A stretch of DNA of 64,000 bases from Rhodanobacter sp. 7MK24 (GCF_014842995.1 NZ_JACYXL010000005.1:62001-126000); one strand, 5' to 3'. Shown: positions 1-9,978, counted from the first letter of the stretch. The notes: generated by a model not told the origin, from the letters alone. Numbers and translations: made by a program.

Positions 1-317
1 GGCGCTTGACGCCCGGTACTACATGCTTAGCTCACCGTTGAATCTCGTCCCGCGACAGCACGATGTGCGAAGCGCATCGAAGGACCAGCCTGCTTGATTT
101 AACCCTTACCGACAGGCGGCAGCTTCGGGCGATCTCGTGATAATGACCCTACACCGGCGAGCACGAGCACAAGCGGGTTCGGGGCTAGGCCTTAAGCGGC
201 CAGAGCGTAGTTGTCGTCGTTGGCAACTATAAGTTTGCTGCTGGATTAACGAGGAAAGCTGCCCCCTCGGCATGCACCAAGCCATCTCACTACCCCCGTC
301 GAAGCCAGTACACCCCC
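1..317 (-). ncRNA. ssrA: tmRNA (transfer-messenger RNA), 3' end outside window
   Basis: Reading the minus strand from 317, the 5' end GGGGGTGTACTGGCTTCGAC matches the conserved tmRNA start, followed by the GGTGCATGCCGAGG block. Near the window edge comes CTAAGCATGTAGTACCG, which precedes the 3' tRNA-like arm in known tmRNAs. The resume ORF is at 192-224 and encodes ANDDNYALAA followed by TAA, the tag type known from Pseudomonas. tmRNA with SmpB rescues stalled ribosomes and tags the nascent peptide for proteolysis (Lon and ClpXP in characterised bacteria). About 40 nucleotides, including the T arm and CCA end, are missing because the window starts inside the gene. Every protein ORF drawn through this stretch is spurious. 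Confidence 0.95.
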
Positions 318-339
318 GGGGAAACGGTATGGCCGCTCA

Positions 340-368
340 AGTATATGGGTCGCGACGTATTGCATCAA
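340..368 (-). promoter_or_regulatory. Sigma-70 promoter of ssrA
   Basis: On the minus strand, TTGATG (363-368) and TATACT (340-345) are separated by exactly 17 bp. The predicted start is about 15-20 nt upstream of the mature tmRNA 5' end at 317, which fits a precursor with a short 5' leader trimmed by RNase P. Confidence 0.7.
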
Positions 369-674
369 TGCGATCGCATTGCTGGGGCTCTGCAAAGCCG
401 CCCCCACCTGGGCTAGGGCACAACTACGTTGAAATGTGCCCCTCCCATCCGCCGCAGGCGTCCGATGCGTGACCGCCTCGCTGCGAACTAAATCCAGACC
501 AACTGAACCGAAGCCGGCTTTCACCTCCCGTCCACGCTTTTATTCAGACCACCGTCTGGAATGCGATGGTCTCATTTGTTCTGTCAGAGCCGACAGACGA
601 TCTATCCATCGCAAACACCGAACCGTGAGCTTTCCCTGCCGGCACGACCCTGCCCCATCATCAAGGAGTGCATC
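369..674. other. Intergenic region between ssrA and the PepSY gene
   Basis: There is no convincing coding frame here. The stretch must hold the upstream control region of ssrA on one side and the promoter and leader of the PepSY gene on the other. A strong ribosome binding site, AAGGAG at 663-668, belongs to the PepSY gene. I see no terminator-like hairpin, riboswitch or repeat. Confidence 0.5.
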
Positions 675-1199
675 ATGAGCAAACGCCTGCTTCCCCTGTT
701 GATTGGACTGTCGATTGGCGGTGTCGCCTTCGCGCAAACCCAGCCTTCGCCAACCTCGCCGCCTACGCCAATGGCCGCGTCGTCCATGACCCACACCACC
801 ACGACCACCACCACAAGCACTTGGTCTACGCAGCCGCCCAATGGGGCCATGAGCGAGAACGCTATCAAGACCGCGATCGCCGATGCCGGCTACAAGGAAG
901 TGAAAGACCTGGAATTCAAGGACGGTGTGTGGCGCAGCAAGGCTCGTGGCGGCAACAAGAAGTGGGTCAAGCTTGCGGTCGGCCCCGTTTCCGGCCGGGT
1001 CTATCCTACCGATGCACCGTCCAAGCTCGACGAAGACGAGGTCAGCGCCAAGCTGACTGCCACCGGCTACCAGAACGTCAAGGACGTGAAGTTCGATCAC
1101 GGCTTGTGGAGTGCAAAGGCGAAGTCCAATGATGGACATAGCGTCGAATTGCTGGCCGATCCCAATGACGGCAGCGTGGTCGCTCAGTCACACGGATGA
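675..1199 (+). CDS. Secreted protein with two PepSY-like repeats
   Basis: A 174-residue exported protein. Residues 1-20 form a clear Sec signal peptide ending VAFA|Q, followed by a Thr/Ser/Pro-rich linker (about 21-58). Two tandem modules of roughly 50 residues follow: the first carries YKEVKDLEFKDGVWRSKA and the second YQNVKDVKFDHGLWSAKA. Both match the pattern of PepSY domains, small periplasmic folds often involved in peptidase inhibition or metal/redox-linked sensing. The ATG at 675 was chosen because AAGGAG lies 6 nt upstream and the signal peptide begins exactly there; the longer frame to 561 adds an unsupported extension. The gene stands alone and ends at a bidirectional terminator facing fabV. 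Partner and exact role are unknown. Confidence 0.8.
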   Translation: MSKRLLPLLIGLSIGGVAFAQTQPSPTSPPTPMAASSMTHTTTTTTTSTWSTQPPNGAMSENAIKTAIADAGYKEVKDLEFKDGVWRSKARGGNKKWVKLAVGPVSGRVYPTDAPSKLDEDEVSAKLTATGYQNVKDVKFDHGLWSAKAKSNDGHSVELLADPNDGSVVAQSHG

Positions 1200-1251
1200 T
1201 CCGACACTTCGCACCTGACAGCGTTATGTCGGGCCGATAATTCCGGCGCAC

Positions 1252-1279
1252 AAAAAAGCCCCGCTGTGCGGGGCTTTTT
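1252..1279. terminator. Bidirectional rho-independent terminator
   Basis: An 8-bp stem, AGCCCCGC/GCGGGGCT, with a TGT loop is flanked by A6 on the left and T5 on the right. It can therefore stop transcription from both the PepSY gene (+) and fabV (-), which converge here. Confidence 0.85.
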
Positions 1280-1298
1280 CATGAAGCGGAGCGGGCTC

Positions 1299-2501
1299 TT
1301 ACATTTCCACGCAGTCGAAGCGGCGATCGGCATCCACCTCGGCGCCATAGTCCACGTCGTTGCGGTCGAAGCCGAAAAGCTTGAGAAACTCGTGCTTGTA
1401 GCCGTCGTAGTCCGTGACCTCGCGCAGCGTCTCGGTGGTAACGGTGGGCCAGAGCGCTTTGCAGGCATCCTGCACGTCCTCGCGCAGTTCCCAGTCGTCG
1501 AGGCGTACGCGACCATCGTCGTCAGTAGGCACCGCAGCCCCGTCGGCCCGGTAGAGACGATCATGGAACAGGCGGTTGATCTGCTCGATGCAACCTTCGT
1601 GGATACCCTTGCTCTTCATCACGCGGAAGGCGATGGAGACGTACAGCGGGATCACCGGGATCGCGGCGCTGGCCTGGGTGACCACTGACTTCATCACGCC
1701 CACGCGGGCATCCAGCCCGGCATGGCTCCCGCGCAACGCCTTGGCGGTGTTGTCGAGGTGCTGCTTGGCCTGGCCCAGCGTGCCGTGCCAGTACATCGGC
1801 CAGGTGATCTCGGTGCCGATGTAGCTGTAGGCGATGGTCTTTGCATTCGGCGCCAGCACGCCAGCGTTGCCCAGCGCCTCGATCCACAGCGCCCAATCCT
1901 CGCCCCCCATCACGGTGACGGTGTCCTTGATCTCCTGCTCGGTGGCTGGCTCAACGCTGGCCTGGATCACCGTGTCCTTGTTGGTATCGACGGAGCTCGC
2001 CGTGAACGTGTCGCCAATCGTCTTGAGCGCGGAGCGCACCACCTCGCCGGAGTCCGGCAGCTTGCGCACGGGAGATGCCAGCGAATAGACGACGAGATCG
2101 ATCTGGCCGCCCATCTCGTTCCTGATGATCTCGATGGCGCGTTCTCGGGTCTCGTTGGCGAAGGCGTCGCCGTTGATGGACTTCGCGTACAGGCCGGTGT
2201 TCTTGGCGAACTTGTCGAACGCGGCAGCGTTGTACCAGCCGGCAGTACCGGGCTTGTCCTCGCTGCTTGGCTTCTCGAAGAACACTCCCAGTGTGGCGGC
2301 ACCATAACCGAAGGCGGCGGTGATGCGCGAAGCGAGGCCGTAGCCGGTGGAGGCTCCGATCACCAGCACGCGCTTCGGGCCCTTGCCGTCGTCATGGATG
2401 GCGGACTTGGTGGTGGCGATCTGCTCGGCCACGTTGAGCTCGCAACCGACCGGATGGGCCGTGACACAGATGAAGCCGCGCACTTTGGGTTTGATGATCA
2501 C
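1299..2501 (-). CDS. fabV: Enoyl-[acyl-carrier-protein] reductase FabV
   Basis: 400 residues, the normal FabV length. It catalyses the NADH-dependent final reduction of trans-2-enoyl-ACP in each cycle of type II fatty acid synthesis. The N-terminus [19 protein letters not shown] is the family hallmark. A Rossmann glycine motif, [11 protein letters not shown], lies at 49-59, and the catalytic Tyr-x8-Lys pair characteristic of FabV (rather than FabI's Tyr-x6-Lys) is Tyr237/Lys246. The start is GTG at 2501; no ATG fits, and extending upstream adds 37 residues not seen in the family. A GGAG lies about 9 nt upstream of the GTG. FabV enzymes are known to be much less triclosan-sensitive than FabI. 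No fabI is visible in this window. Confidence 0.95.
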   Translation of the reverse strand: MIIKPKVRGFICVTAHPVGCELNVAEQIATTKSAIHDDGKGPKRVLVIGASTGYGLASRITAAFGYGAATLGVFFEKPSSEDKPGTAGWYNAAAFDKFAKNTGLYAKSINGDAFANETRERAIEIIRNEMGGQIDLVVYSLASPVRKLPDSGEVVRSALKTIGDTFTASSVDTNKDTVIQASVEPATEQEIKDTVTVMGGEDWALWIEALGNAGVLAPNAKTIAYSYIGTEITWPMYWHGTLGQAKQHLDNTAKALRGSHAGLDARVGVMKSVVTQASAAIPVIPLYVSIAFRVMKSKGIHEGCIEQINRLFHDRLYRADGAAVPTDDDGRVRLDDWELREDVQDACKALWPTVTTETLREVTDYDGYKHEFLKLFGFDRNDVDYGAEVDADRRFDCVEM

Positions 2502-2633
2502 AGGAACTCGCTCCGCAAGGGAATTGCAAAGCGGCATCTTAGCGAAGGTGGGGCAACATGCGCTGCGGTAGGGAAATCGACCCTGGTCTCGGCCCTTCCG
2601 AAGCCGGGCCACGACTCCCCCAAGCGAGAGAAG

Positions 2634-3353
2634 CTAAGGCTGCATCGCCCGCACCAAGGCGCGCACCTGCTCGACATCGCTGCGCAGCTCCCCGCCTTGC
2701 ATGTCGCCGAGCCGTGGCGGCTGATGGCGCATGCCGGAAGGCAATTGCCGCTTGGCTGAGGCGTGGATTTCGTGCGCCCCGGTGGCCGCGGCGAGCGCGG
2801 CAATGTTGCGCTCGGTGACGCCCGCCCCGGGCATGATGCTGATGCGGCCGTGGGCCTGCGCGATCAAATCGCGTATCAGCGGAGCGCCTTCCATCGCGCT
2901 GGCCTGGCCGCCCGAAGTAAGCACGCGCTCGCAGCCCAGGGCGATCACGTCGTCCAGCGCGCGATGCGGATCGCTCGCAAGATCGAAGGCGCGATGGAAG
3001 GTGACGCCGATATGGCCCGCCGCGGCGATCAGGCCGTAGCAGCGCTCCATGTCCACGTCGCCATCGGCATCCAGAGCACCCAGCACCACGCCGTCGCAAC
3101 CCAGCGCCACGCAGGTTTCGATGTCGCGGCGCATGGCCTCGCATTCGTCGTCGTCGTAAAGGAAATCGCCGGCACGCGGCCGGATAAGCACGTACAGCGG
3201 GATGCGCACCCGCTCGCGCGCCATCGCGATGGTGGCGTGCGAAGGAGTAAGGCCGCCGAGCTCCAGCGCGGCGCACAGCTCCACCCGCCCTGCCCCGCCG
3301 GCCTGTGCAGCCAGCGCGGAGGCCACCGAATTGGCAGAGACTTCGAGGATCAT
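2634..3353 (-). CDS. cutC: Copper homeostasis protein CutC (TIM-barrel family)
   Basis: 239 residues with the CutC pattern: the N-terminal MILEVSANSVASA strand, GRVELCAALELGGLTPS at about 22-38, PLYVLIRPRAGDF, the VTFHRAFD segment and LTSGGQ near the C-terminal phosphate-binding-like loop. The family is annotated as copper homeostasis from E. coli genetics, but the biochemical role is poorly defined. The ATG at 3353 overlaps the stop of the upstream asparaginase gene (ATGA), so the two genes are probably translationally coupled. Confidence 0.9.
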   Translation of the reverse strand: MILEVSANSVASALAAQAGGAGRVELCAALELGGLTPSHATIAMARERVRIPLYVLIRPRAGDFLYDDDECEAMRRDIETCVALGCDGVVLGALDADGDVDMERCYGLIAAAGHIGVTFHRAFDLASDPHRALDDVIALGCERVLTSGGQASAMEGAPLIRDLIAQAHGRISIMPGAGVTERNIAALAAATGAHEIHASAKRQLPSGMRHQPPRLGDMQGGELRSDVEQVRALVRAMQP

Positions 3354-4402
3354 GAGTAGCTCGTGGTATAGACGCTGGCCGAAGGCAGCAACGCGTCCTG
3401 CTTCTTTGCGTCGCACACGGCGTAGGTGAAGCCATGCTGGATCGCGTAGGCGCCCACTTCGCCCTCCTTGTTCATGGCGAGGAAGCCGACCTGCAGTGTC
3501 TTGGTGGCCTCAGGGCGGCGCTTGATGATGCGCATCACCGCCTCCTTGCAGGCCTCGGTAGGCGTGCGGCCCTGGCGCATCAGCTCCACCACCAGGAAGC
3601 TTCCGGCGTTGCGGATCACTTCTTCGCCAACGCCGGTGGACGTGGCGCCGCCGACATCGCCGTCCACGTACAGGCCGGCACCGATAATTGGACTGTCACC
3701 GACGCGACCGCGCATCTTCCACGCCATGCCGCTGGTGGTGCAGGCACCAGCCAGCTTGCCGTGCGCGTCCAGCGCGAGCATGCCGATGGTGTCGTGGTTG
3801 TCCTTGCCGCCGGGCAGGCCGAGATTCGTCTTGCCGTAATCGCGCACTTCGCTGTTGATCGACGGCTCGTAGTGCGCCGTCTTCAGCCATTCGTGCCAGG
3901 CCTTTTCGGATTCGGGCGTGAGCAGATGCTCCTTCTTGAAGCCCTGCTCCAGCGCGAACTGCAGCGCGCCGTCGCCGACCAGCAACACGTGCGGCGTGCG
4001 TTCCATCACGCGCCGGGCCACTGAGATCGGATGGGCGATGTGTTCGATCGCGGCGACCGCGCCACAGTTGCCCTCGGCGTCCATGATGCTGGCATCGAGG
4101 CTGACGTGGCCGTCGCGATCCGGATAACCCGCGCGGCCCACGCTGTGGTTCTTGAGATCGGCCTCCGGGACGCGTACGCCGGTTTCGACCGCGTCCAACG
4201 CATGGCCGCCCTGGCCCAGGACAGTCCATGCCGCCTGGTTCGCCGCCACGCCGAAATCCCAGGTGGAAGCCACGCGCACGATGCCGGGCTGGCCCGTGGC
4301 ACCCGTTGCGCCCGAGGAAGCAGCCGCGGCAAGCGGCTTGGCCATCGCTAGCGCTGATGCGCCAAGCAAGGAAGTCTTGAGGAATTGTCGCCGGTCAGTC
4401 AT
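3350..4402 (-). CDS. N4-(beta-N-acetylglucosaminyl)-L-asparaginase (Ntn hydrolase), Tat-exported
   Basis: 350 residues. The N-terminus has a twin-arginine signal (RRQFLK at 4-9, then an Ala-rich hydrophobic stretch to about 35), so export of the folded precursor is expected. The autoproteolysis site is HDTIGM at 203-208, where cleavage before Thr205 would expose the nucleophile; the downstream glycine-rich DGDVGGATSTGVGEE segment matches the substrate pocket of glycosylasparaginases. The family hydrolyses the GlcNAc-Asn bond or isoaspartyl/asparagine amides. ATG 4402 was chosen because the Tat motif starts there. The 5' flank (from 4421) is occupied by a tandem 61-bp repeat array. The last four bases overlap the cutC start. 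Confidence 0.88.
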   Translation of the reverse strand: MTDRRQFLKTSLLGASALAMAKPLAAAASSGATGATGQPGIVRVASTWDFGVAANQAAWTVLGQGGHALDAVETGVRVPEADLKNHSVGRAGYPDRDGHVSLDASIMDAEGNCGAVAAIEHIAHPISVARRVMERTPHVLLVGDGALQFALEQGFKKEHLLTPESEKAWHEWLKTAHYEPSINSEVRDYGKTNLGLPGGKDNHDTIGMLALDAHGKLAGACTTSGMAWKMRGRVGDSPIIGAGLYVDGDVGGATSTGVGEEVIRNAGSFLVVELMRQGRTPTEACKEAVMRIIKRRPEATKTLQVGFLAMNKEGEVGAYAIQHGFTYAVCDAKKQDALLPSASVYTTSYS

Positions 4403-4420
4403 GTCTATTCCTTCGTTTTT

Positions 4421-4590
4421 GCGATCGTCCATGGTCGCGGAGATCAAACGGACAGTCGTCCGTGGCTGCATTCTTATTTTTTGCGATCGTCATGGTGATG
4501 AGATCAAACGAGTAGCCGTCCGTGGCCGCTTTTTTCAAATCTGGCGATCGCGCCGCGGAAACCATGTGCGGTTGCCCATGGTCACTCTTC
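4421..4590. repeat. Imperfect tandem repeat array, period about 61 bp (copy A)
   Basis: Units begin at 4421 and 4483, each with GCGATCGTC, CATGGT, GAGATCAAACG and CCGTCCGTGGC in the same order, and a more decayed third unit begins at about 4544. Spacing is 60-62 bp, with T-rich joints between units. The same core and period recur at 27249-27353. The array lies between the cold-shock terminator and the asparaginase start, starting 19 bp from that ATG. Confidence 0.65.
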
Positions 4591-4597
4591 TCAAAGC

Positions 4598-4625
4598 AAA
4601 AAGCCCCGCGCCTGGGCGCGGGGCT
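4598..4625 (-). terminator. Rho-independent terminator of the cold-shock gene
   Basis: On the minus strand, AGCCCCGCGCC and GGCGCGGGGCT pair around a short loop, followed by a short T run (AAAA on the plus strand at 4598-4601). It sits about 40 nt beyond the csp stop codon. Confidence 0.8.
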
Positions 4626-4666
4626 CGACTTCATTGCATGGCCGACGCAAGGCCGGCCCATGGAGA

Positions 4667-4873
4667 TCAACCCGCGATTTCGACGCCCGAAGCCTGGGCG
4701 CCTTTCGGGCCCTGAGTGACTTCGAACTTCACGCGCTGGCCTTCCTGCAGGCTGCGGAAGCCCTTGGAATTGATCGCCGAGAAATGGACGAACACGTCCT
4801 CCCCACCGTCCTCGGGCGCGATGAAACCGAAGCCCTTGGCGTCGTTGAACCACTTGACCGTACCGAAACGCAT
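4667..4873 (-). CDS. Cold-shock domain protein (CspA family)
   Basis: 68 residues, the standard Csp length. It has both nucleic-acid-binding motifs: RNP1 in [12 protein letters not shown] and RNP2 in DVFVHFSAI. It is a single OB-fold that binds single-stranded RNA or DNA and melts mRNA secondary structure. ATG 4873 gives the canonical start MRFGTVKW; the frame stays open further upstream, but those residues do not resemble a Csp. The nearest upstream gene starts beyond 5065, so a leader of up to about 190 nt is possible, as is common for cold-inducible csp genes. Whether this copy is cold-induced cannot be read from the sequence. Confidence 0.93.
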   Translation of the reverse strand: MRFGTVKWFNDAKGFGFIAPEDGGEDVFVHFSAINSKGFRSLQEGQRVKFEVTQGPKGAQASGVEIAG

Positions 4874-5064
4874 TGCTGGAACCTCTGGAAGCATGGACAG
4901 GATGCACCCGACCGAGCTCGAACCATCCCCCTGGCTCACCGTCCTGGTGCCTGGGAAGTATCCGCATGATCCGGGGCAAAGCGCAATATGCGCGGACCGA
5001 TTCGCGGCTTGCCCGCACACTCCGCGCAAGATGCTGCGCAACGCGGTAATGCGCTAATGCGCGA

Positions 5065-6356
<1,292 letters not shown>

Positions 6357-6380
6357 GCACGAGTTCCCAGGAAGTGCTGC

Positions 6381-6929
6381 TCAACGCAATGCGTAGATCG
6401 CCGGCAGATTGCGACCCTGCTCGTGGTAGTCCATGCCATAACCGAACACGTAGCGATCTGGCAAGACCACACCATTGAAGTCGGAGGTGACGCCCTCGGC
6501 CAGGCGGTCATGATCCTTGCAGCACAGGCTGGCGATCAGCACGCGCCTGGCGCCGCGGTGCAGGCAGTCATCGCGCACGGCCTTCAGCGTGTGGCCTTCG
6601 TCGAGAATGTCGTCCACCAGCAATACGGTACGACCGGCGAGATCCACCGTCGGCTCGCGCAGCCAATGCAGATCGCTACCGCTGGTCGCACCGCGGTAGC
6701 GGGTGGCATGCACGTAGTCGAATTCGAGATCCGTGCGTATCGTCAGCGCGAGCTGGCCGGCGAACATCAGGGCGCCGTTCATCACGGTAAGGAACACCGC
6801 GCGCTCGCCGTCCAGCGCGGCATCGATGCGTCGGCCGAGCTCGGCGATCACGGTTTCCAGTTCGGCGCGCTCGAACAGCACGTCGGCGTTCGCCAGTGCA
6901 TCTCTCAAGGATGGAAGCTTGTCGTTCAT
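6381..6929 (-). CDS. hpt: Hypoxanthine-guanine phosphoribosyltransferase
   Basis: 182 residues. The PRPP-binding motif VLLVDDILDEGHTL is intact, as are the flexible-loop region with RYRG and the C-terminal base-recognition segment around PDRYVFGYGMDY. It converts hypoxanthine or guanine plus PRPP to IMP or GMP. ATG 6929 overlaps the nagZ stop (ATGA) and gives the normal family length; an upstream extension to 7010 runs inside nagZ and is not supported. It shares the operon with the MTI phosphorylase that generates hypoxanthine. Confidence 0.93.
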   Translation of the reverse strand: MNDKLPSLRDALANADVLFERAELETVIAELGRRIDAALDGERAVFLTVMNGALMFAGQLALTIRTDLEFDYVHATRYRGATSGSDLHWLREPTVDLAGRTVLLVDDILDEGHTLKAVRDDCLHRGARRVLIASLCCKDHDRLAEGVTSDFNGVVLPDRYVFGYGMDYHEQGRNLPAIYALR

Positions 6930-7942
6930 GCATTGGCCTGCGTGGCGTCCAGCGCCGTGATGCGCGCGACGAAGCGGTCGCGCTGCGGGTTGTCGGTGAG
7001 GCTGTCCCAACTGGCGCCGATGGCGCCGCGCAGCGCAGCCAACCGCTCGGGATGCGAGGATGGGCGATGCGCCACGGCTGTAATGGCTTCATCCACCACT
7101 TCGGGGAAACAGGCCAGCACGAGGTCGCAACCGGCATCCAGATGGCCATGCACGCGCTCGGCCACGCCACCAGCGACGCCCGCGGCAGCCATGCTGATGT
7201 CGTCGCTGATCGCCGCGCCGGCAAAACCCAGTTCGCCGCGCAGGATTTCGATGGTCCATTTGCGCGAATAGCCCGCCGGCTGGGCGTCCACAGCGGGATA
7301 GACTACGTGCGCCATCATCACCGCCTCCACCCGCGCGGCGATGCACTCGACGAACGGGCGCAGATCATCGCGGCGGATCAGTTCCAGCGGCCGCGCATCG
7401 ACCGCCTGCGCCTTGTGCGTATCCACCGCGATCGAGCCATGGCCGGGGAAATGCTTGAGCACCGCGGCCATGCCAGCGAGATGCATGCCGCGCACGTAGG
7501 CCGCGGCGAGTTCGGCGGCCACGGCGGGATCGGCGTGGAAAGCACGCGCGCCGATGGCCGCGTTGCCACGCGCCAGGTCCGCCACCGGTGCGAAGCTGAA
7601 GTCGACGCCGCAGGCGCGCAACTCGCTGGCCATCACCCAGGCGTGCTCCTCGGCGAGACGCACCGCCTCGATGGGGTCGCAGTCGTATACCTCGCCGATG
7701 CGCGCCAGCGCCGGCAGGCGGGTGAAGCCCTCGCGGAAGCGTTGTACCGGGCCGCCCTCCTGATCCACCGCGACCAGCAGGTGCTCGCCGCCGATCTCGC
7801 GGATGGATTCACACAAGGCCATCAATTGCGCACGGTCGGCATAGTTGCGCGCGAACAGGATCACGCCCGCCACGCCAGGGGCACCAAGCCATGCGCGTTC
7901 ACGCTCGGCGACTTCGAGTCCGGCCAGGCCGATCAGCAGCAT
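6926..7942 (-). CDS. nagZ: Beta-N-acetylhexosaminidase NagZ (GH3)
   Basis: 338 residues, a typical single-domain GH3 NagZ. It removes N-acetylglucosamine from anhydromuropeptides in the cytoplasm during cell-wall recycling. Motifs: VDQEGGPVQRFR at about 59-70, KHFPGHG at 163-169 with the downstream Asp174/His176 dyad, and SDDISM at 246-251 carrying the catalytic Asp nucleophile. The start is the ATG at 7942, which shares one base with the stop of the CYTH gene (TGATG). In species with an inducible AmpC beta-lactamase, NagZ products act as inducers; no ampC or ampR is seen here. Confidence 0.95.
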   Translation of the reverse strand: MLLIGLAGLEVAERERAWLGAPGVAGVILFARNYADRAQLMALCESIREIGGEHLLVAVDQEGGPVQRFREGFTRLPALARIGEVYDCDPIEAVRLAEEHAWVMASELRACGVDFSFAPVADLARGNAAIGARAFHADPAVAAELAAAYVRGMHLAGMAAVLKHFPGHGSIAVDTHKAQAVDARPLELIRRDDLRPFVECIAARVEAVMMAHVVYPAVDAQPAGYSRKWTIEILRGELGFAGAAISDDISMAAAGVAGGVAERVHGHLDAGCDLVLACFPEVVDEAITAVAHRPSSHPERLAALRGAIGASWDSLTDNPQRDRFVARITALDATQANA

Positions 7943-8466
7943 CAGGCATTCGCTCCATCGTTGGCGTCGCGCTCGGCAGCCGTCCAGCGGGCATATGGGT
8001 GCGCGATCAGGTTGACGTTGTAATAGCGCGCCAGTGCGCTCACCTCGCGACCCAGCCATGAGGGTCGCGGGAATGGCGCATCCACCGACGGCAGTTCCAC
8101 CTCGGCCACTACCAGGCCGGCATTGTCGCCCAGAAACTCGTCGATCTCGAACAGCACGCCTTCCACCGTGACGTGGTGGCGCCGTTTGCCCAGCACGCCA
8201 TCGCACAAAGTCGCCAGCAACGCATCGGCATCGCCGGGCGGAATAGCGTAATCGTATTCGGCGCGTTCGATGCCCAGTCGCGCGGCCTTGATGTTGAGCC
8301 ACGCTTCGTCGCCCGCGCGGCGCACGCGCACCGAACCGCGCGCGTTCCCTGCCGCAAGCGCTGCCGCACCGACCAGATAGCCCTGTGCAATGTGCTCGCT
8401 GTACGAAACCTGCGCACGCCAGCCGTCGTCGCGCAGGAGGAATTTGCGTTCGATCTCTATACCCAT
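7942..8466 (-). CDS. CYTH-domain protein (inorganic triphosphatase/adenylate cyclase IV-like)
   Basis: 174 residues. The N-terminal EIERKFL at 4-10 is the ExExK signature of CYTH triphosphate tunnel enzymes, and later acidic and basic strands (RVRRAGDEAWLNIK, FEIDEFLGDNAGLVVAEVEL) complete the tunnel pattern. Bacterial members of this short type mostly act as inorganic triphosphatases, and a minority as class IV adenylate cyclases. It is the first gene of the nagZ-hpt operon. ATG 8466 places the signature at the N-terminus as in the family; the 48 upstream residues in frame look non-coding. Confidence 0.88.
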   Translation of the reverse strand: MGIEIERKFLLRDDGWRAQVSYSEHIAQGYLVGAAALAAGNARGSVRVRRAGDEAWLNIKAARLGIERAEYDYAIPPGDADALLATLCDGVLGKRRHHVTVEGVLFEIDEFLGDNAGLVVAEVELPSVDAPFPRPSWLGREVSALARYYNVNLIAHPYARWTAAERDANDGANA

Positions 8467-8578
8467 GGTTCGGCGCCAGCAGTCTGCAGAATCCCACTCA
8501 CAAGGTGCGGCGTTGGCAAGGGTGCGGCCATGGATCGCCGCCGCCCGATCTTCGCATGCATGGACAAAAACACGGGCA

Positions 8579-9922
8579 TCACCTCTCGAACACGGCGATG
8601 GATTCGACATGCGCCGTATGCGGGAACATGTCCATCACTCCGGCTGCGCTGAGCTTGAAACCGTGCTGGTTGACCAGAATGCCGGCATCGCGTGCCAGCG
8701 AAGCGGGATGGCAGGAAACATAGACGATGCGCCGCGTGGCCTTGTGCGGCAGGTAGGCCAACACCTGGTCGGCGCCGGCACGTGGCGGATCGAGCAACAG
8801 TTTGTCCCAAGGCTGGCACGCCCAGTCTGTACCGCGCTGGTCCTCGAACAGGTTGGCGACGTGGAAGTCCGCGTTGGCGATGCCGTTGCGCCGGGCGTTT
8901 TCGCCCGCTCGCTCGACCAGGCCGTGTTCGCCTTCCACACCCGCCACCTCGGCCACCCGGCGCGCGATGGGCAGAGTGAAGTTGCCCAGGCCGCAGAACA
9001 GGTCGAGCACGCGGTCGGTGGGCTGCGGATCGAGCAATTCCATCGCGCGCGCCATCATGCGCCGGTTCATGCCGGCATTGACCTGTACGAAATCCAGGGG
9101 CCGGAATTCCAGTTCCACATCTTCCGCGCCGCCACCCGGCGACAGCTTGAACGCCAGCCTGGGCGCCTCCGGCCACAACGAATGCACGCTGCTCACGCCG
9201 CCTGGCTGCAGATAGATGGCAAAGCCGTGCTGCTGGCCGAAGGCGATGAGCGCGGCGCGGTCGCCATCGCTCAATGGCTGCAGGTGGCGGAACACCAGCG
9301 CCACGGTGTCGTCGCCGGCGGCGAATTCGATCTGCGCGATGTCGGCAGCGGCGTCCAGTGAACCGACCAGCTCACCGAGCAGTTCGATCTTCGTACCCAA
9401 CGCAGGATGCACCACGTCGCAATGACGGATATCGGCCACATAGCGCGGGTTGGCCTCCTCGCGGAACCCGACCAGCACACGTCCCTTCTTCGCCACGGCC
9501 CGCACGGAAAGACGGCCTTTGCGGCGATAACCCCAGGGTTCGTCCACCAAGGGCGGAAGCCAACCGGATGGCTCAACCTTGCCGATGCGCGCGAAGTTGT
9601 CGGCCAGCACGCGCTGCTTGGCGACGATCTGCGCGGCTGCATCCAGGTGTTGCAGCGAGCAGCCGCCGCACACGCCGAAATGGGGGCATTTCGGTTCGAC
9701 CCGATGTGGCGAGGCCATGAGAACCTCGACCGCCTCTGCCTCGTCGAAATGGCGATGGCGCTTGCGGATGCGCAACCGCACCCTCTCGCCTTCGAGCGCA
9801 CCGGCGACGAATACCGCCTTGCCATCGATGCGGGCCACCCCACGGCCATCGTGGGCGAGGTCGGCGATGTCGGCTTCAATCTCCGCGACGGGCGCGCGGG
9901 AACGGGAGTTGGATCGGGACAT
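8579..9922 (-). CDS. rlmD: 23S rRNA (uracil-1939-C5)-methyltransferase
   Basis: 447 residues. An N-terminal TRAM domain (about 10-70) is followed by an iron-sulfur cysteine cluster, CPHFGVCGGC, with Cys79, Cys85 and Cys88. A Rossmann AdoMet site, VLDLFCGLGNFTLP, follows, and the C-terminal VSCHPASLARD contains the catalytic Cys of the RumA family. It methylates U1939 of 23S rRNA. It is transcribed in the same direction as the CYTH-nagZ operon, with 112 bp between them that hold no recognisable gene. Confidence 0.95.
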   Translation of the reverse strand: MSRSNSRSRAPVAEIEADIADLAHDGRGVARIDGKAVFVAGALEGERVRLRIRKRHRHFDEAEAVEVLMASPHRVEPKCPHFGVCGGCSLQHLDAAAQIVAKQRVLADNFARIGKVEPSGWLPPLVDEPWGYRRKGRLSVRAVAKKGRVLVGFREEANPRYVADIRHCDVVHPALGTKIELLGELVGSLDAAADIAQIEFAAGDDTVALVFRHLQPLSDGDRAALIAFGQQHGFAIYLQPGGVSSVHSLWPEAPRLAFKLSPGGGAEDVELEFRPLDFVQVNAGMNRRMMARAMELLDPQPTDRVLDLFCGLGNFTLPIARRVAEVAGVEGEHGLVERAGENARRNGIANADFHVANLFEDQRGTDWACQPWDKLLLDPPRAGADQVLAYLPHKATRRIVYVSCHPASLARDAGILVNQHGFKLSAAGVMDMFPHTAHVESIAVFER

Positions 9923-9978
9923 GTCTGCGAGGTTTCAACACGGCAGGAGCAGACCGGGCATTATCGCCGATTCGAGGG

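Noticed and set aside
246..524. Small protein ORFs at the left edge
   Set aside because: They overlap the tmRNA gene and its promoter region and have no coding character.
4421..4590. CRISPR array
   Set aside because: The units are imperfect throughout with no constant repeat separated by unique spacers, and no cas genes are present.
4874..5064. Cold-sensing leader or ncRNA upstream of the csp gene
   Set aside because: A long leader is possible, but I cannot identify a cold box or a convincing structure, so no feature was called.
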